From Rhizophagus clarus (taxonomy: Eukaryota; Glomeromycota; Glomeromycetes; Glomerales; Glomeraceae), in NCBI GenBank assembly GCA_015698045.1, contig BLAL01000236.1, forward strand, positions 1 through 64,000: a stretch of DNA of 64,000 nucleotides, given 5' to 3'. This document shows, piece by piece, positions 23,131 through 33,695 of this stretch (its first letter is position 1; every line of letters starts with the position of its first letter). Below the pieces are notes generated by a model. It was given only the letters and a program-made list of their open reading frames with translations, did no database searches and was not told where the DNA came from. A program made the translations under genes and the position numbers.

Positions 23131-23478
23131 ATGACTTCAGTTCAATTATCTATACTTAACTTTTTAAGCAGTGGTGATGAATTTACTCACTGTGGTTTTG
23201 AAGTTATATTTGATAATAACAAAAACAAAAGGAGAATTTATTTATTTGTACAAGTTGAAAAAAATGATATTTGGAAATATAAAATATCAAAATATCATAA
23301 AAAGAAGCCCACATTTATGAATAAAGTCATCAAGGAGAAATTCAAGTAATTGATTTTATTTAATATATTTAATTTTCTTAAAATCTTATTAATTTATTTA
23401 TTTTATTTTAGAATATCTTATAGTAAATATTTAGCATTTGAAGTGTTTGAAAATAATATTATAAACAAATGTTCGTAA
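23131..23478 (+). CDS. Small two-exon gene, 93 aa, unknown family
   Basis: Exon 1 (23131-23345) starts MTSVQLSILNFLSSGDEF and contains FEVIFDNNKNKRRIYLFVQV and DIWKYKISKYHKKKPTFMNK. A GTAATT donor at 23346 and a TTTTATTTTAG acceptor at 23410-23411 join it in phase 2 to exon 2 (23412-23478), KISYSKYLAFEVFENNIINK, with TAA at 23476. Ignoring the intron, exon 1 reads into a stop at 23347, so an unspliced reading would give only 72 residues. The joined frame is open, with a protein-like composition. Not recognised. Confidence 0.5.
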
Positions 23479-23734
23479 ATCTATTTAATCTCTTTAATTC
23501 AAATTATTTATCATAATATTTATTAACATTCTTTTAACAGTTCCTGATTGTTATAAAAATTTTTTGAGTAGCTCTTTTGTAGTATCAAATATCGCTTACT
23601 TTGCCAGTAATTCTTTTATTACGCGTCCTATTTTAATAGTTACATGGTTCAGTGACATTTTGAAATGCGAAATTATTTCTTGTATTTTAAAATATGCAAA
23701 AAATTTTTCTAATAATAACAAATTATTTTGATTT

Positions 23735-23939
23735 GAAGATGAGGATTCATTTTTGACTTGGAAAAATATTATGGTAAGGCTAATGGCAGTAAATTAAAAG
23801 TCTATTGTCTTCATTTATTTAAAGTTGACTATATTCTTAGGTTGAGCAAAATTTATATCCAGAAATTAATGGATTTCAAGTTATCAATCATAATAATGGT
23901 AAATTTACTATTGAATTATTAAAGTTTGATTCGTTATAG
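23735..23939 (+). pseudogene. Terminal exons of an unrecognised gene, start not found
   Basis: EDEDSFLTWKNIM ends at a GTAAGG donor (about 23774). After an ATTCTTAG acceptor (about 23840) the frame continues VEQNLYPEINGFQVINHNNG, then KFTIELLKFDSL and TAG. An upstream in-frame TGA means an earlier exon is missing or lost, so this may be a fragment. Confidence 0.3.
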
Positions 23940-24034
23940 AAGTAATGAGACTTAATTTTGAAACAAAGAAAGTCACATAAATTGCAATTATTGGTCAATT
24001 TTCAATCCTTAGAAAAATAAATAAAATATTACTG

Positions 24035-24250
24035 TTAATCCTTTATTCAAAAAGGCTTCGTTCCTATAATATTAATATAATAATTCGTATTTTTGAGCTT
24101 CTGATCTAATTTTGGCAGTTAAACATTTTTCAAGTATGTTTGATAAGTTGTTATTTTCATCTTTGCACTTTTTATGATCAAAATAAGTAATATTTAAGAT
24201 TGAATTTTACAAATTATTATCTTACAAAATTATTTTAGGTTCTTTTTCTC
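24035..24250 (-). pseudogene. 3' gene fragment homologous to 22640 and 27720 pieces
   Basis: The minus strand reads ENNNLSNILEKCLTAKIRSE then AQKYELLY and a stop. The same C-terminal segment recurs at 27720-27850 (ENNNLLNILENCVTAEIRLE) and, shifted, at 22640-22740, so three relatives of one gene end lie within 5 kb on the same strand. Confidence 0.4.
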
Positions 24251-24416
24251 AGATTATTCTATCACTTTTCATATCACTTTAAGTCATTGTTAAATTAAGA
24301 TTTTGCATTAAAAACTTACAATTTACTTTATTATATAAAAATTAACATATTAAACAGTTGTTACAAAAACATTTTTAAATGGATGTATACTCTTTGGAGT
24401 TAAACGAAAATAATCA

Positions 24417-24939
24417 TTAGTAACTGTTATTATACGTATGTTGATTTGAAATAAAATTATCGTTACTATCAAAAGAAGGTAAAGTTCTTTTAACTAATAT
24501 TTCATTCTGCCTATTGACATTAGCTGCATAAAACCCTTTTGAACCATTGAGTATGTCAAATTCAACCTATATAAAATCATTTAATTGTTTAGAAAATAAT
24601 ACTTATCAAATATAAAATTTAATTTGCCTTACATATTCATTCTAAATATAAACATGTTATTTTAGTATAAAGATTGTTTAAAAAAATAAGAACAATAAAA
24701 AATTAAATACTTTAGTAAGTCTTTTAATTATATCATTGCTAATTATCACAGTATAATGCACAAAAACTATTTTACAATGAGAATTGGATAATAATTAGAC
24801 AATTAGTAATATAACTTTACTCTAAAAATAAATATTATTCACCATATTTTCCATCAGCAATAAAGAAATTTTCAGGAATAATAAATCCATAACCTTTTTT
24901 ATAGTCAAAATACTTTACTTTTCCTTTAAGATGAAACAT
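24417..24939 (-). CDS. Cold-shock-domain (CSD) nucleic-acid-binding protein, three exons, 100 aa
   Basis: Exon 1 (24939-24843) encodes MFHLKGKVKYFDYKKGYGFI..., including RNP1 (KGYGFI, residues 15-20). Exon 2 (24766-24711) supplies RNP2 as VFVHY (about residues 33-37), and exon 3 (24566-24417) supplies VEFDILNGSKGFYAANV, the last strand of the fold, plus a polar tail ending NSY. Introns are 76 and 144 nt with GT-AG ends. Phases match (1, then 0) and the 303 nt are open throughout. The ATG follows an in-frame TAA about 40 nt upstream. Cold-shock domains are OB-fold modules of about 65-70 residues that bind single-stranded RNA or DNA, so a role in RNA binding or translation is expected. It is intact, unlike the large genes around it. 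Confidence 0.75.
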
Positions 24940-25329
24940 TTCAATGATTTTATTGATTTCAGAAAAATTTTCAGTTATTTATATATGTGTATTTTTACAA
25001 ATCATGGGATTGCAAATTTTTACATGATTAGGTACCTAAGGAGTTACTGTGCAATCACAGGAAATTAAAGAAGATTTGCTGAACTGATAAAAGATGATAT
25101 CTTAATTTTATTTTAAATAAAAGTATACTCAAAATCCATCCATTCTGATTAAATATTAAATAGATATATTATATTAATTTTATTATTTTACGACTCTTCG
25201 GATTAATTTTAGACATATTGTGGGACTCTTATCATAATATATGTGGGTTGATTTTGAGACATCTAACCAATACTTTCATTAAACAAAAAATACTATCGTT
25301 AAATTTTGAACAGTAAAATTCAAGCGATT

Positions 25330-25690
25330 TGGTTAGAACTTTACATCGTGAAGAAATCTCCGCAATTATGATTGGTGGAATTGATTTATAATATATATTA
25401 ATATATTAAATAGCATTAAAATAGCATGAATATTAAATTTTTTTTTTTTATATAATAAACATTTTATTAATTTAATTAAAGTTCTAACACAGTTAACATA
25501 ATTATAGTGTTAGAACGATTTATATAATTTGAATACAGTATCAACTTTAATTTAAAATAATTGAGGAATTTATTTTTATTAAAATCTCAAATTGACTTGG
25601 TCAAAAAACATTAACAACTTTATAAATCAAAGTAAATCTTTATTTAAACTATATGCTTATACAATAAGTAACAACGTATGCGAAGCTCCA
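25330..25690. other. AT-rich intergenic sequence
   Basis: No gene. GTTCTAACACAG...CATAATTATAGTGTTAGAAC (about 25480-25514) is a short imperfect inverted repeat. Confidence 0.4.
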
Positions 25691-25698
25691 CAACTTAT

Positions 25699-27190
25699 TC
25701 AAACAATATTTTTTCTGCCTTCCAATTCTTTCAAATCTGATATCTGAAAAGGAGCTATCTCATCTTCTTCACTTTTATTACCCAAGACATAATATTCCCC
25801 AAATTCCCATGAATGAACTTTATTGTCCGCATCGATGACCATCGAATAGTGATCCCTAACGCTAATGCATTTTATTGAAAGGAAACTTGGAATTGCTGTT
25901 GGAGTTGATATAATTGCTTTAGAATTCCTAGAAGTCGAAAGAATGTTATTTTCTAAATCAAGTTGACCATAATCAGCTCGTCCAAAACTGAAAACTTTCC
26001 CATTTTGAATACGAGCTAGCGTATAATGTTCACCAGCAACAAACTCTTCTACAATTTGCCTAATTTCATTAAAGTCTTTTAGGAGGAATGATAACTTACT
26101 TATGTATACTAAGACCGTACTGACCCATATTGTTAAAGCCAAAGATCCAAATACTTCTAACATTATCAATTGCGAACTTATGATATGAATCTGCGTATAT
26201 TCAGACGATATGTTTTAATCCTAGATTGAATGGTATAAGAGAATTGAGCAATTTGCGTTCAGAAAGTCTTTTCCCAAGACGATTAGCTTCGTTACTTCCC
26301 TATACATATAATTCTCCTTCTGTAGTAAGCGCCAATGCATGATCAACACCTGCTGCTGTATCAACAATCTTTAAATTTTCGAATATAGAGTATCGCGTGA
26401 ATATTGGTTGCTCAATACGATTATCATAAGAAAATCCAATAACTCCATCTTTGCCCTAGTTACAAGAAAAATTTTGTTTAAGTTTACTAATAAATATGTA
26501 GTAATATATTTTTAAATGAGCAAACCTTGAAAATTCCAGTCATATATAAATGTCATTGATCAGAAATGGCGAATGTAGCATTACCTCCACATACTACTTT
26601 AACAATATTTACATCATCAAGACCTTCAGCATATGCTGGTATTCCTTCTTCAATTATATTATAATTTCCAGATTCAAAAAGATTTTTTGCTTCAGTTGAT
26701 TTAAGAATTTCGGTGAAATGACCGAGTGTACCTAAATTGTTAAATTGTTGAAAAAAGATAAATAAATAATTAAAAACTATGACAAAGATGCAACAATTAA
26801 AACTTACCATGATCATTAATCCCCATGTTACAATTTTACCATCAACAGTAAAAGTAGCGTTGTGAAGGGATCCTGCGCTTATATTTACATACTGCAATAT
26901 GAATTAGTATTTAGACTTAAATAATAATTTTATAAAATTAATTACGTGACATTCAAAATGTAAGAAACCATCATTAAAAAAATAAAAAAATAAGTTTATT
27001 ATTTCTCTTGATTCAATTTCATCCGTGATCAAATTAAAATCAAACAAATTTTTTTCAAGAGGATTTCCCATATTTTAAGATTCGTAATTATTATCTGCCC
27101 AAATTCTTATCTCCCTCACAAATGTTTAAATTCATTTTTTCCACATCCTCCAATTTTCATAAATGCATCAGAAGATACATTAACATCAGC
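25699..27190 (-). pseudogene. RCC1-repeat protein, multiply damaged
   Basis: Minus-strand exons contain successive RCC1-type blades: VPFT-like IPFTQIYRADVNVSSDAFMK (about 27200-27125), VNISAGSLHNATFTVDGKIV (from 26890), VVCGGNATFAISDQ, GVDHALALTTEGELYV, SIWIFGFNNMGQYGLS, FVAGEHYTLARIQNGKVFSF and GRADYGQLDLENN, ending GRKNIV with TAA at 25699. RCC1 repeats fold into a seven-bladed propeller; family members are nucleotide-exchange factors or scaffold modules. Decay: TGA at 26555-26553 (after SDQ), TAG at 26302-26300 replacing the expected Trp in ELYVxGSNEANRLG, a frameshift near 26840 (GINDHG/TLGHF needs another frame than VTW) and another near 26090. Introns are visible at about 26810-26730, 26527-26459 and upstream of 26891. 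The 5' end is not resolved. Confidence 0.7.
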
Positions 27191-27715
27191 TCGATAAATT
27201 TGTGTAAAAGGAATAGGAAGCAAGAATAAACTTCGTATATTCAGTTAGGTTATGTGATAAAGATCAATAAAGGAAATTTTGATTGGCCGCCAAGCGATAA
27301 TTAGTTCACGATCATCATAAATTAAATTTTTTTACAGTTGGGCCAAATCACTAGTAGTTACACAAAGTACAAAATGAGAAAATTTAAATAAAGCAAATGT
27401 CAAATTTATTTGGCTAAAAATTAGTAGGCTTATCTATGTGTGGAAATACAGATTTAAGGGAGTCCGATTGGTACACGAATTACAAATTAATGAGTCTAAA
27501 CAATGTATTTTCAGTCTTATTTCTAATAGAATTTTTAGCCAATATACGTTTAAAAGCCGCTAGATTTAGTATCGGTTTAAAAACTGCCTAAAATCACATG
27601 ATTCGAGCCTAAATCGTTTAGCTTTTTTTTGTATGACTATCATTTTTACCATATTTAGACTTAAATATTATACTAGTAATTATACTCCTTTCAGGATAAA
27701 TAGAAACTCATCATA
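27191..27715. other. No gene seen
   Basis: AT-rich sequence between the RCC1 pseudogene and the fragment at 27720. Nothing recognised. Confidence 0.4.
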
Positions 27716-27719
27716 TAAT

Positions 27720-28720
27720 GAAAAATTTTATTCAAAAAGTCTCCAGTCCTAAAATAATGTTGTAATAATTCTCATTTTCTAGATTCTAATCTGATTTCAG
27801 CAGTCACACAATTTTCAAGAATATTTAATAAATTGTTATTTTCTAAATAAACCATATTTTCAAACCATCTATGTTCAGGATTAATAGTTATTAAGATTGA
27901 TTCTTTCAGATTATTATCTTTTAAAAGTCTTTTGGATTTCTTGTTCTTAGATGATACTCCCCATTAAGTCAATTGGATAACTCTCAGAATGATCATTTAT
28001 ATAAATTAAGATTTTGCATATAATAAACTAAATTATTGGTTCCAACAAAACTGTTATTATAAGAAACATAATTATTTGGATTATAACTATTAGGATATGA
28101 AGGCATTTCAGAATTACTTAAAATTCCATAAAAATTATTCGCTTGCGATGTGTTAGTTCCACTTACTAACTCAACTTTGAAAATATCTGAACAAAAAAAC
28201 TCAGACAATTCTACTAAATTATCAACAGTTGAAACAACTGAATTATGATTATTATCTAAGTTTAAATATCCAATTTTAACACTTTGACCACCTATTAAAT
28301 CAACTTCCATCATAGTCTCTCCAATCAAATTATCGCCCAAATAACTACTCTTGACACTAATATCAGCTACTGCAACTTCTTCGATCACTGCTTCATCCAT
28401 CGTGACATTAAACAATTAGAATCTACTATTTCATCGTTATTATTCTTATTATTATTATCGCCCGAACAACTACAATCAACACTCTGACCAGCTACTATAA
28501 CTTCTTCAATCACATCTACAATATTATGTATGATTTCTTCAAAGTTAGAATTATCAACAATTATGTCTTTTGAATAAATACCATTTACTTATTGTCTTTT
28601 GAATTGATTATCTTGAAACTGTTATTTACGTTTTCTACTAACATTACTTTCAATTTCCATTTCTTTATTCTGTTCTCTCTCATCATCGGTAAAATTTAAT
28701 TCCACTCATAACTTTCGGCA
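27720..28720 (-). pseudogene. Degenerate acidic/Asn-rich gene of unknown family
   Basis: An open block 28415-27993 encodes MDEAVIEEVAVADISVKSSY, IGGQSVKIGYLNLDNNHNSV, VELSEFFCSDIFKVELVSG and a Pro/Asn/Tyr-rich end (MPSYPNSYNPNNYVSYNN). Upstream in a different frame is a similar stretch (IIHNIVDVIEEVIVAGQSVD, CSCSGDNNNKN), so an internal duplication is likely. Further up, FTDDEREQNKEMEIESNVSR is interrupted by two stops. Downstream, 27980-27720 carries the ENNNLLNILENCVTAEIRLE gene end with an in-frame TGA. It may be one decayed gene or two. Function unknown. Confidence 0.4.
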
Positions 28721-28980
28721 TCATTTTTTCTGATTCTATTTTGATTATTTAAGAATTCAGTTATAAAATACTTAACTCCACATTTTTATAATATATTTCA
28801 GTCTTTGTTATTTTGAAATATTTAATATCATATTTTCAATATTAAAGGTCTGTGAATTTTTAGAATTTTAGAATTTTTTTACATTTTGATAAAATTTAAA
28901 ATTGTTATATTTATATTTAAATACTACCTTACTTTTTGGTAATTGAAAATGTTTCTCTAAAACTTATTTGTTTTTCATAT

Positions 28981-29200
28981 TTGGTAATAATCGGAGTATA
29001 GAAACTCAGTTTCTATTATCTGATCTTATACATATCTGGTAATAATCGGAGTATAGAAACTTAGTTTCTATTCTTTGATCTTATACATATTTGGTAATAA
29101 TCAGAGTATAGAAACTTGGTTTCTATTCTTTGATCTTATACATACTTGGTAATAATCAGAGTATAGAAACTTAGTTTCTATTCTCTGATCTAATATATAT
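28981..29200 (+). repeat. Tandem array, four 55-bp units with an internal 19-bp palindrome
   Basis: Units start at 28981, 29036, 29091 and 29146. Each has TGGTAATAATC(G/A)GAGT, the hairpin ATAGAAACT-N-AGTTTCTAT (or a one-base variant), then TCTGATCTTATACATA or similar. A single inverted copy lies at 30400-30452. Confidence 0.9.
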
Positions 29201-29371
29201 TTGATAATCATATTAATAAGCCAAGCCAAAGTTTATTTATTTATTTGTATAGCGATATATAACTCTTTAACTACATGATAGGTATGACGAAATCAATCGA
29301 AGAAACTCTGCTCTAGATAGCTAAAAGTGATCGCAAAGAATCACGAATCAATTGATGTCTATCACGTCACA

Positions 29372-29379
29372 TCACGTGA
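29372..29379. promoter_or_regulatory. TCACGTGA palindrome upstream of the gene at 29577
   Basis: An E-box-type palindrome about 200 bp before the start codon. The same octamer sits near 5' ends elsewhere in this window. A regulatory role is inference. Confidence 0.3.
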
Positions 29380-29418
29380 TTCTCAGATTTTTGCAGAGGA
29401 ATTTTAATATTATAGTAG

Positions 29419-29498
29419 TAGACGTCCCAACTCTTTCCTGTAATAATTGTGACAGTTAGTCGATAACATAAATAAATAAATAAATAGACGTCCCAACT
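29419..29498 (+). mobile_element. 5'-truncated non-LTR retroelement fragment with 14-bp target duplication
   Basis: TAGACGTCCCAACT occurs at 29419-29432 and again at 29485-29498. Between them is 52 bp ending in GTCGATAACATAAATAAATA and further TAAA repeats. A short 3' piece with a (TAAA)n tail between perfect 14-bp direct repeats is the signature of target-primed reverse transcription. A related tail (GGTCGATAGCATTATAAATA...) is at about 22542-22577. Confidence 0.75.
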
Positions 29499-29576
29499 TG
29501 GCTTGTGCGACACAAGTATCTTATAAATTTGTATTTTTGATTTTATATTTTTGCAAGCCTTTTTTTTTTACAAATA

Positions 29577-30137
29577 ATGACTTATTCAATCGAAAAAATA
29601 ACAAAAGCTTTATTAAATAAACTACACATCTTTCCTAATGAAATGAAATTGTGGGATGGATCCCAAGTTACTAGTTAGGCACTGTATAATTATTACTACA
29701 AAATATTTTTTTCTTTTTATATATATATTTTTAATAAATCAGACCATTATTACGAACTTTTAGTCTGTCATCTTCATAATAATATTAATTATGACCTGAA
29801 AGAACTTTTTCAAACATTCTTAATCAATCATTACATTAAAGATTTATATTTTGAACTGTGGAATGGTTCGAAAGTATTAAATTATAAAAAAGTAAATGAA
29901 ATTCGGGATATTTTTTTTCACCGCTTCTTTATAGTAAAAAACAAGCTTTTATTTTTATGGAACAACAACAATTACACAGAAAAAAATAGTAGATATTTTA
30001 TTCAACCAGTAATGGAAAATAAACATCAAAGTAATATAATTGTAGACAGCAATAACATATTTGAAAATGATCACGTTATTAGAAGTCAATTGTTTGATGG
30101 ATTATTCGACTGGAGTAGTGGTTGTGTGGTATTTTAA
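29577..30137 (+). CDS. Two-exon gene, 163 aa, unknown family (intact copy of a local pair)
   Basis: Exon 1 (29577-29673) encodes MTYSIEKITKALLNKLHIFP and NEMKLWDGSQVT. A 69-nt intron (GTTAGG...AATCAG, 29674-29742) joins in phase 1 to exon 2 (29743-30137): NHYYELLVCHLHNN, LKELFQTFLINHYIKDLYFE, KVNEIRDIFFHRFFIVKNKL, SNIIVDSNNIFENDHVIRSQ, ending WSSGCVVF. All 492 coding nucleotides are open. A decayed second copy at 36190-36620 conserves the same blocks, including exon-1 sequence, which supports the gene model. It lies between the 55-bp array (28981-29200) and its inverted single copy (30400-30452). No known domain is recognised. Confidence 0.65.
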
Positions 30138-30399
30138 TATTATTTGAGAAGAGTGAATTAAATATTTAATAGAGTTACTATGTTATTCTAAGCTTAATTT
30201 AAAATTTCGGTCTCCATCAAGTTTATATAGGATGAACCTGATTTAAAAACAAAGATTGTAGGTTAGTTTGATCAGAAACACTTATCTTTTGACCTTTTTA
30301 AACAGAATGTTATGTAATCAAGTTTACATAGAGTCACGTGATCTTGATTTAATATTGCATATACAAACTTGGAAATTGGTTTTTGCCAATTATGTAAAA

Positions 30400-30452
30400 G
30401 ATCAGAGAATAGAAACTTGGTTTCTATACTCCGATTATTTCCAAATATGTAT
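30400..30452 (-). repeat. Single inverted copy of the 55-bp repeat
   Basis: The reverse complement reads TTTGGAAATAATCGGAGT, then ATAGAAACCAAGTTTCTAT and TCTCTGATCT, matching the array at 28981-29200. It forms the right member of an inverted pair around the two-exon gene. Confidence 0.85.
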
Positions 30453-30645
30453 ATTCAAATTTTTTTTTGAATACTAATACGAGTAATACGTATAAGTTTA
30501 AGACTCTGTATCAATACGAATCATATGATGATAAATCTATATGTGATTTAAGATTCAAAGGTCAGTACTGAGAATCAGAAGAAAACTCAGGAAAGAAACA
30601 AGAAAAGAGGACGTTGCGAGAATTGATTCAGATTATTTAGTTGGA

Positions 30646-30810
30646 TAAGATTTTTGAAAATAATAGATCAAAAAAGAATATACAATCTAACACGGTTAAA
30701 AAAGATACACCACCAGATGTTTCACTAAAAGTAACGTCTCAAATACAAGGTTTAACAGCAGTTTCACTTTTGCCAGAAGCTCCGCCAGCATCTTTACGTT
30801 TGACATAAAT
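30646..30810 (+). pseudogene. Open terminal exon-like segment, unrecognised
   Basis: About 54 codons are open after an in-frame TAG: LDKIFENNRSKKNIQSNTVK, then KDTPPDVSLKVTSQIQGLTA and SLLPEAPPASLRLT, stop TAA at about 30807. Composition is unlike the AT-rich surroundings, so a last exon or remnant is likely, but no partner exon was found. Confidence 0.3.
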
Positions 30811-31120
30811 AAAAAGATTATTTATATATGACAATCTTTTTTTATTTCTTTCACACGGACTGTCATAAATTAAATTTAATAAATTGCAGTTTAAACATGA
30901 GAATGCAAAATGACTATTCGAGGGAGAATGTGATATTATAACAACAAAATTCATTATTCATTTTTTTTGACTACTAAGTAAACTACAAACAAAAAACAAA
31001 AAAAAAATTCGCTTTACAACGACGGTTATACAGTATCATTAGAGAAATTCAGAAAGTCACTTTTGAGAAAATAAAACATAACAATAAAATTAAAAAGATG
31101 AAGGGCTATTGAATCTAAGA

Positions 31121-31335
31121 ACGTCAAATATAAAGATTTCAAAATGATTTAATTTAAATCATTGAAAAGAAAGCGTAATAATAATAACCTTTGACGCGAG
31201 AATGTCAAATGTATAGATTTCAGAATAGTTTGTCTGAGAAGAATTAGTAAATGAAAAGAAAGTAAATATAATGATGATTTTTATCCTAGGAGTATCAAAT
31301 GTAAATTTTTCAGAATGGTTAATTTGAAAAAAATT
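31121..31335 (-). repeat. Three diverged tandem units of about 80-90 bp
   Basis: Units start near 31121, 31200 and 31291, each with (A/G)(A/G)TGTCAAATGTA(T/A)AG-like sequence, TTTCAGAATRGTT and GAAAAGAAAG. The overlapping minus-strand frame is produced by the repeat. Confidence 0.55.
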
Positions 31336-31850
31336 AGTCGTTAGGTGGTGAAGAATATGGTACATTTTAGCCAATATATTACGGGTGATTAATGTGAGGA
31401 ACTGAAATTGGAAGTAATAACGTTGCCAACATATGGGCTGATTTGTTCACTCTGCATTAAAAAGAGTTATTAAATTGATTTTCACAGTTTTCGTTACTCA
31501 AAATTGTTTTGTAATACCAAAAAATCATCTGATTGATGATCACTTGATTAAATAATAAGTTGAACAAAAATTTACATTTGCAAAACTTAAATTATTAAAT
31601 GTAAAAGAGACGTGAAAAAACCCATTTCACTAATAAAAAACCCATTTCTCATATATATGGAATTTTTAACATATATTACTAAAAAGTAAGTATATTTTAA
31701 TAAAATATAAAGTAAAATAAAAATTTATATAGTCTTAGTAGCTATAAATATTTATGAAAGTGTAATAAAAACATCATATAAAAGATGGTATTATAATAGA
31801 TATTTTTAAACAATAAAATAATTATTTTATGTCAGAGTTTGTATTACTAT

Positions 31851-31991
31851 CTTTAAACGCAAATATATCAAGATTCACTGATCCGTTTTCTATAATTTTA
31901 GGCTTGTTGGAAAGCCCTTGTTCTGGACTTTATAGACGAAAAAAGAGCTTGCCGATTGGATCATTAGATCCGGAGATATTTACGTTTAAAG
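31851..31991. repeat. Fold-back unit 1 (141 bp)
   Basis: Begins CTTTAAACGCAAATAT and ends ATATTTACGTTTAAAG, with inner arms TGATCCG / GGATCATTAGATCCGG extending the inverted repeat. About 80% alike to the unit at 32016-32155. Confidence 0.75.
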
Positions 31992-32015
31992 TTGAGGTAC
32001 GAATTTTTTAACATG

Positions 32016-32155
32016 TTTAAATGCAAATATCTTGGGATCTACTGATCCGTTTTTTAAAAATTTAGGCTCTTTGGAAAGCCCTTGATCTGGACTATATGAG
32101 CGAAAAAGGAGCTTGCCGATTGGATCATTGGATCTGGAGATATTTACGTTTAAAG
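32016..32155. repeat. Fold-back unit 2 (140 bp)
   Basis: Begins TTTAAATGCAAATATCTTGG and ends GAGATATTTACGTTTAAA. Shares TTTGGAAAGCCCTTG-like and GAGCTTGCCGATTGGATCAT blocks with unit 1, so the two are a tandem duplication of a palindromic element. Confidence 0.75.
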
Positions 32156-32359
32156 TTGAGATACGAATTTTTAACATATATAGTAAATGCTAAGATTTAT
32201 ATTAATTTAAAAGAAATATTTACCAAATTATAGTATAATAATATTAAATAAAATTTTTTAATACTCACCCTCAATTTACTGTATATTGTATAGTATTTTG
32301 TATAATAAAAATGTAACAAAATCAATATTTTAATTAAAGGTGGTCAAATCAGCCCATAT

Positions 32360-33690
32360 GAGTGTATTTGTGTAAGGTGTTGAGAAAACGCCACCATTTA
32401 TCATGGAATAGCAATATTTGTATTATTGTAATTAATAATTGAATTTTCTACACGAGTATCAGTTGGTTGCGATTGTAAGTCACTATTAATTCTATTATTA
32501 ATAAAGTCGTGTTTGCCATTGTATCTGTTATTATAGATTGAAATGTCTTCTTAGGTTCTGATGAGGACTTTTATATTATATTTTTACAAATTTACGTTGG
32601 AAATGTAACCTATCTCATAATGAGATACATAAGGCCATTGGTTTTTAAAAGACCCCAGTTTTTATGAACGACAAACTAAACAAATAGCTAAATAAAGGCT
32701 TGATAAGCGCATCCACTGCAACAGACTTTGTCTAACTTGAGAAGATCTTAACATCATATTTTTTCCAACGTGATAGTAGCATTATAGTAATTAAGACAAT
32801 TAGCTATGAATCAAAAGAAAGTCTGTTTAATGAACTTTTTATTAAAATTAGTTTAATTCTTTTAGGACAGAATAAAATTTATTACTATGCATTCTACATA
32901 AAGATTATAACTTCATTCCTAGTCTCAAAAAAAATGATGATGAAAAAAACTGTTGTCGTTCTGCAAGAAAATACAGTTCTTCTCAAAATAATCTAAATTA
33001 TAAAGAAGAAGAAATTGATCATACAACGAACTGCTTTATTATTTCATCCACTATTTTTTAATAGTCATCATTATACAATATTACTTCATTTATTGTAGTT
33101 AAGCATTTTAAGAACTTCAGTTGTTCACCGCGATTATTTACTTATCTAGAAGAATATTCATTTCAATAAATTACAGATTAAAGTCATAAACTTAAGAAGA
33201 TTACAACTTTATAATCATGATTATTACTTTATTATAACTTAATTATATATAAAATGTCAATTATGAATTTAATTTAAATAAGTCTTATAGTGAGAACTTC
33301 AATTGAAACTTTATTCGTATTTATCGTTATTTAGACACTTATAAAAGAATGTAAACTTATTAACAAATTAGTTATAATAAATTAACGTGAAAAATGGTTA
33401 ATTTTATAAATCAATTAATTATTTTATCTTTCGTTTATCATAAGTTATCAAATAATATAATTTCAAATTTTATTTTAATTTTATTTTATTTTATTTCGAG
33501 CGATAGTAAATAGTTACATATATAGTATAATTAATCCTATAAACTATAAAGACAAGCAAATAGTGAAAAAAAATAAACCAATAACTGAATTAACCTCAGG
33601 TAAAAAAAAACCTTTGGCCTATCCCTTTATAAATACTAATCTAAGTAAATCTATGCTAGATTAGATGAGAGGCTACACCTCTTATAAAAC
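32360..33690. other. No gene seen
   Basis: AT-rich sequence without coding-like frames or clear repeats. Confidence 0.4.
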
Positions 33691-33695
33691 AAGGG

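Larger units (their letters stand above)
31434..32356. mobile_element. Non-autonomous TIR element of about 0.92 kb, TA-flanked
   Basis: TGGGCTGATTTG at 31434 and its exact reverse complement CAAATCAGCCCA ending at 32356 form terminal inverted repeats. Both are bordered by TA (31432-31433 and 32357-32358), and the identity extends over CATATGGGCTGATTTG including the flanks. A TA target site would fit a Tc1/mariner-type origin, but the palindromic CATATG makes the boundary ambiguous. Inside are two tandem fold-back units. Confidence 0.5.

Noticed and set aside
28981-29200. CRISPR array
   Set aside because: Regular 55-bp units, but the whole unit is conserved with no unique spacers, and the genome is eukaryotic.
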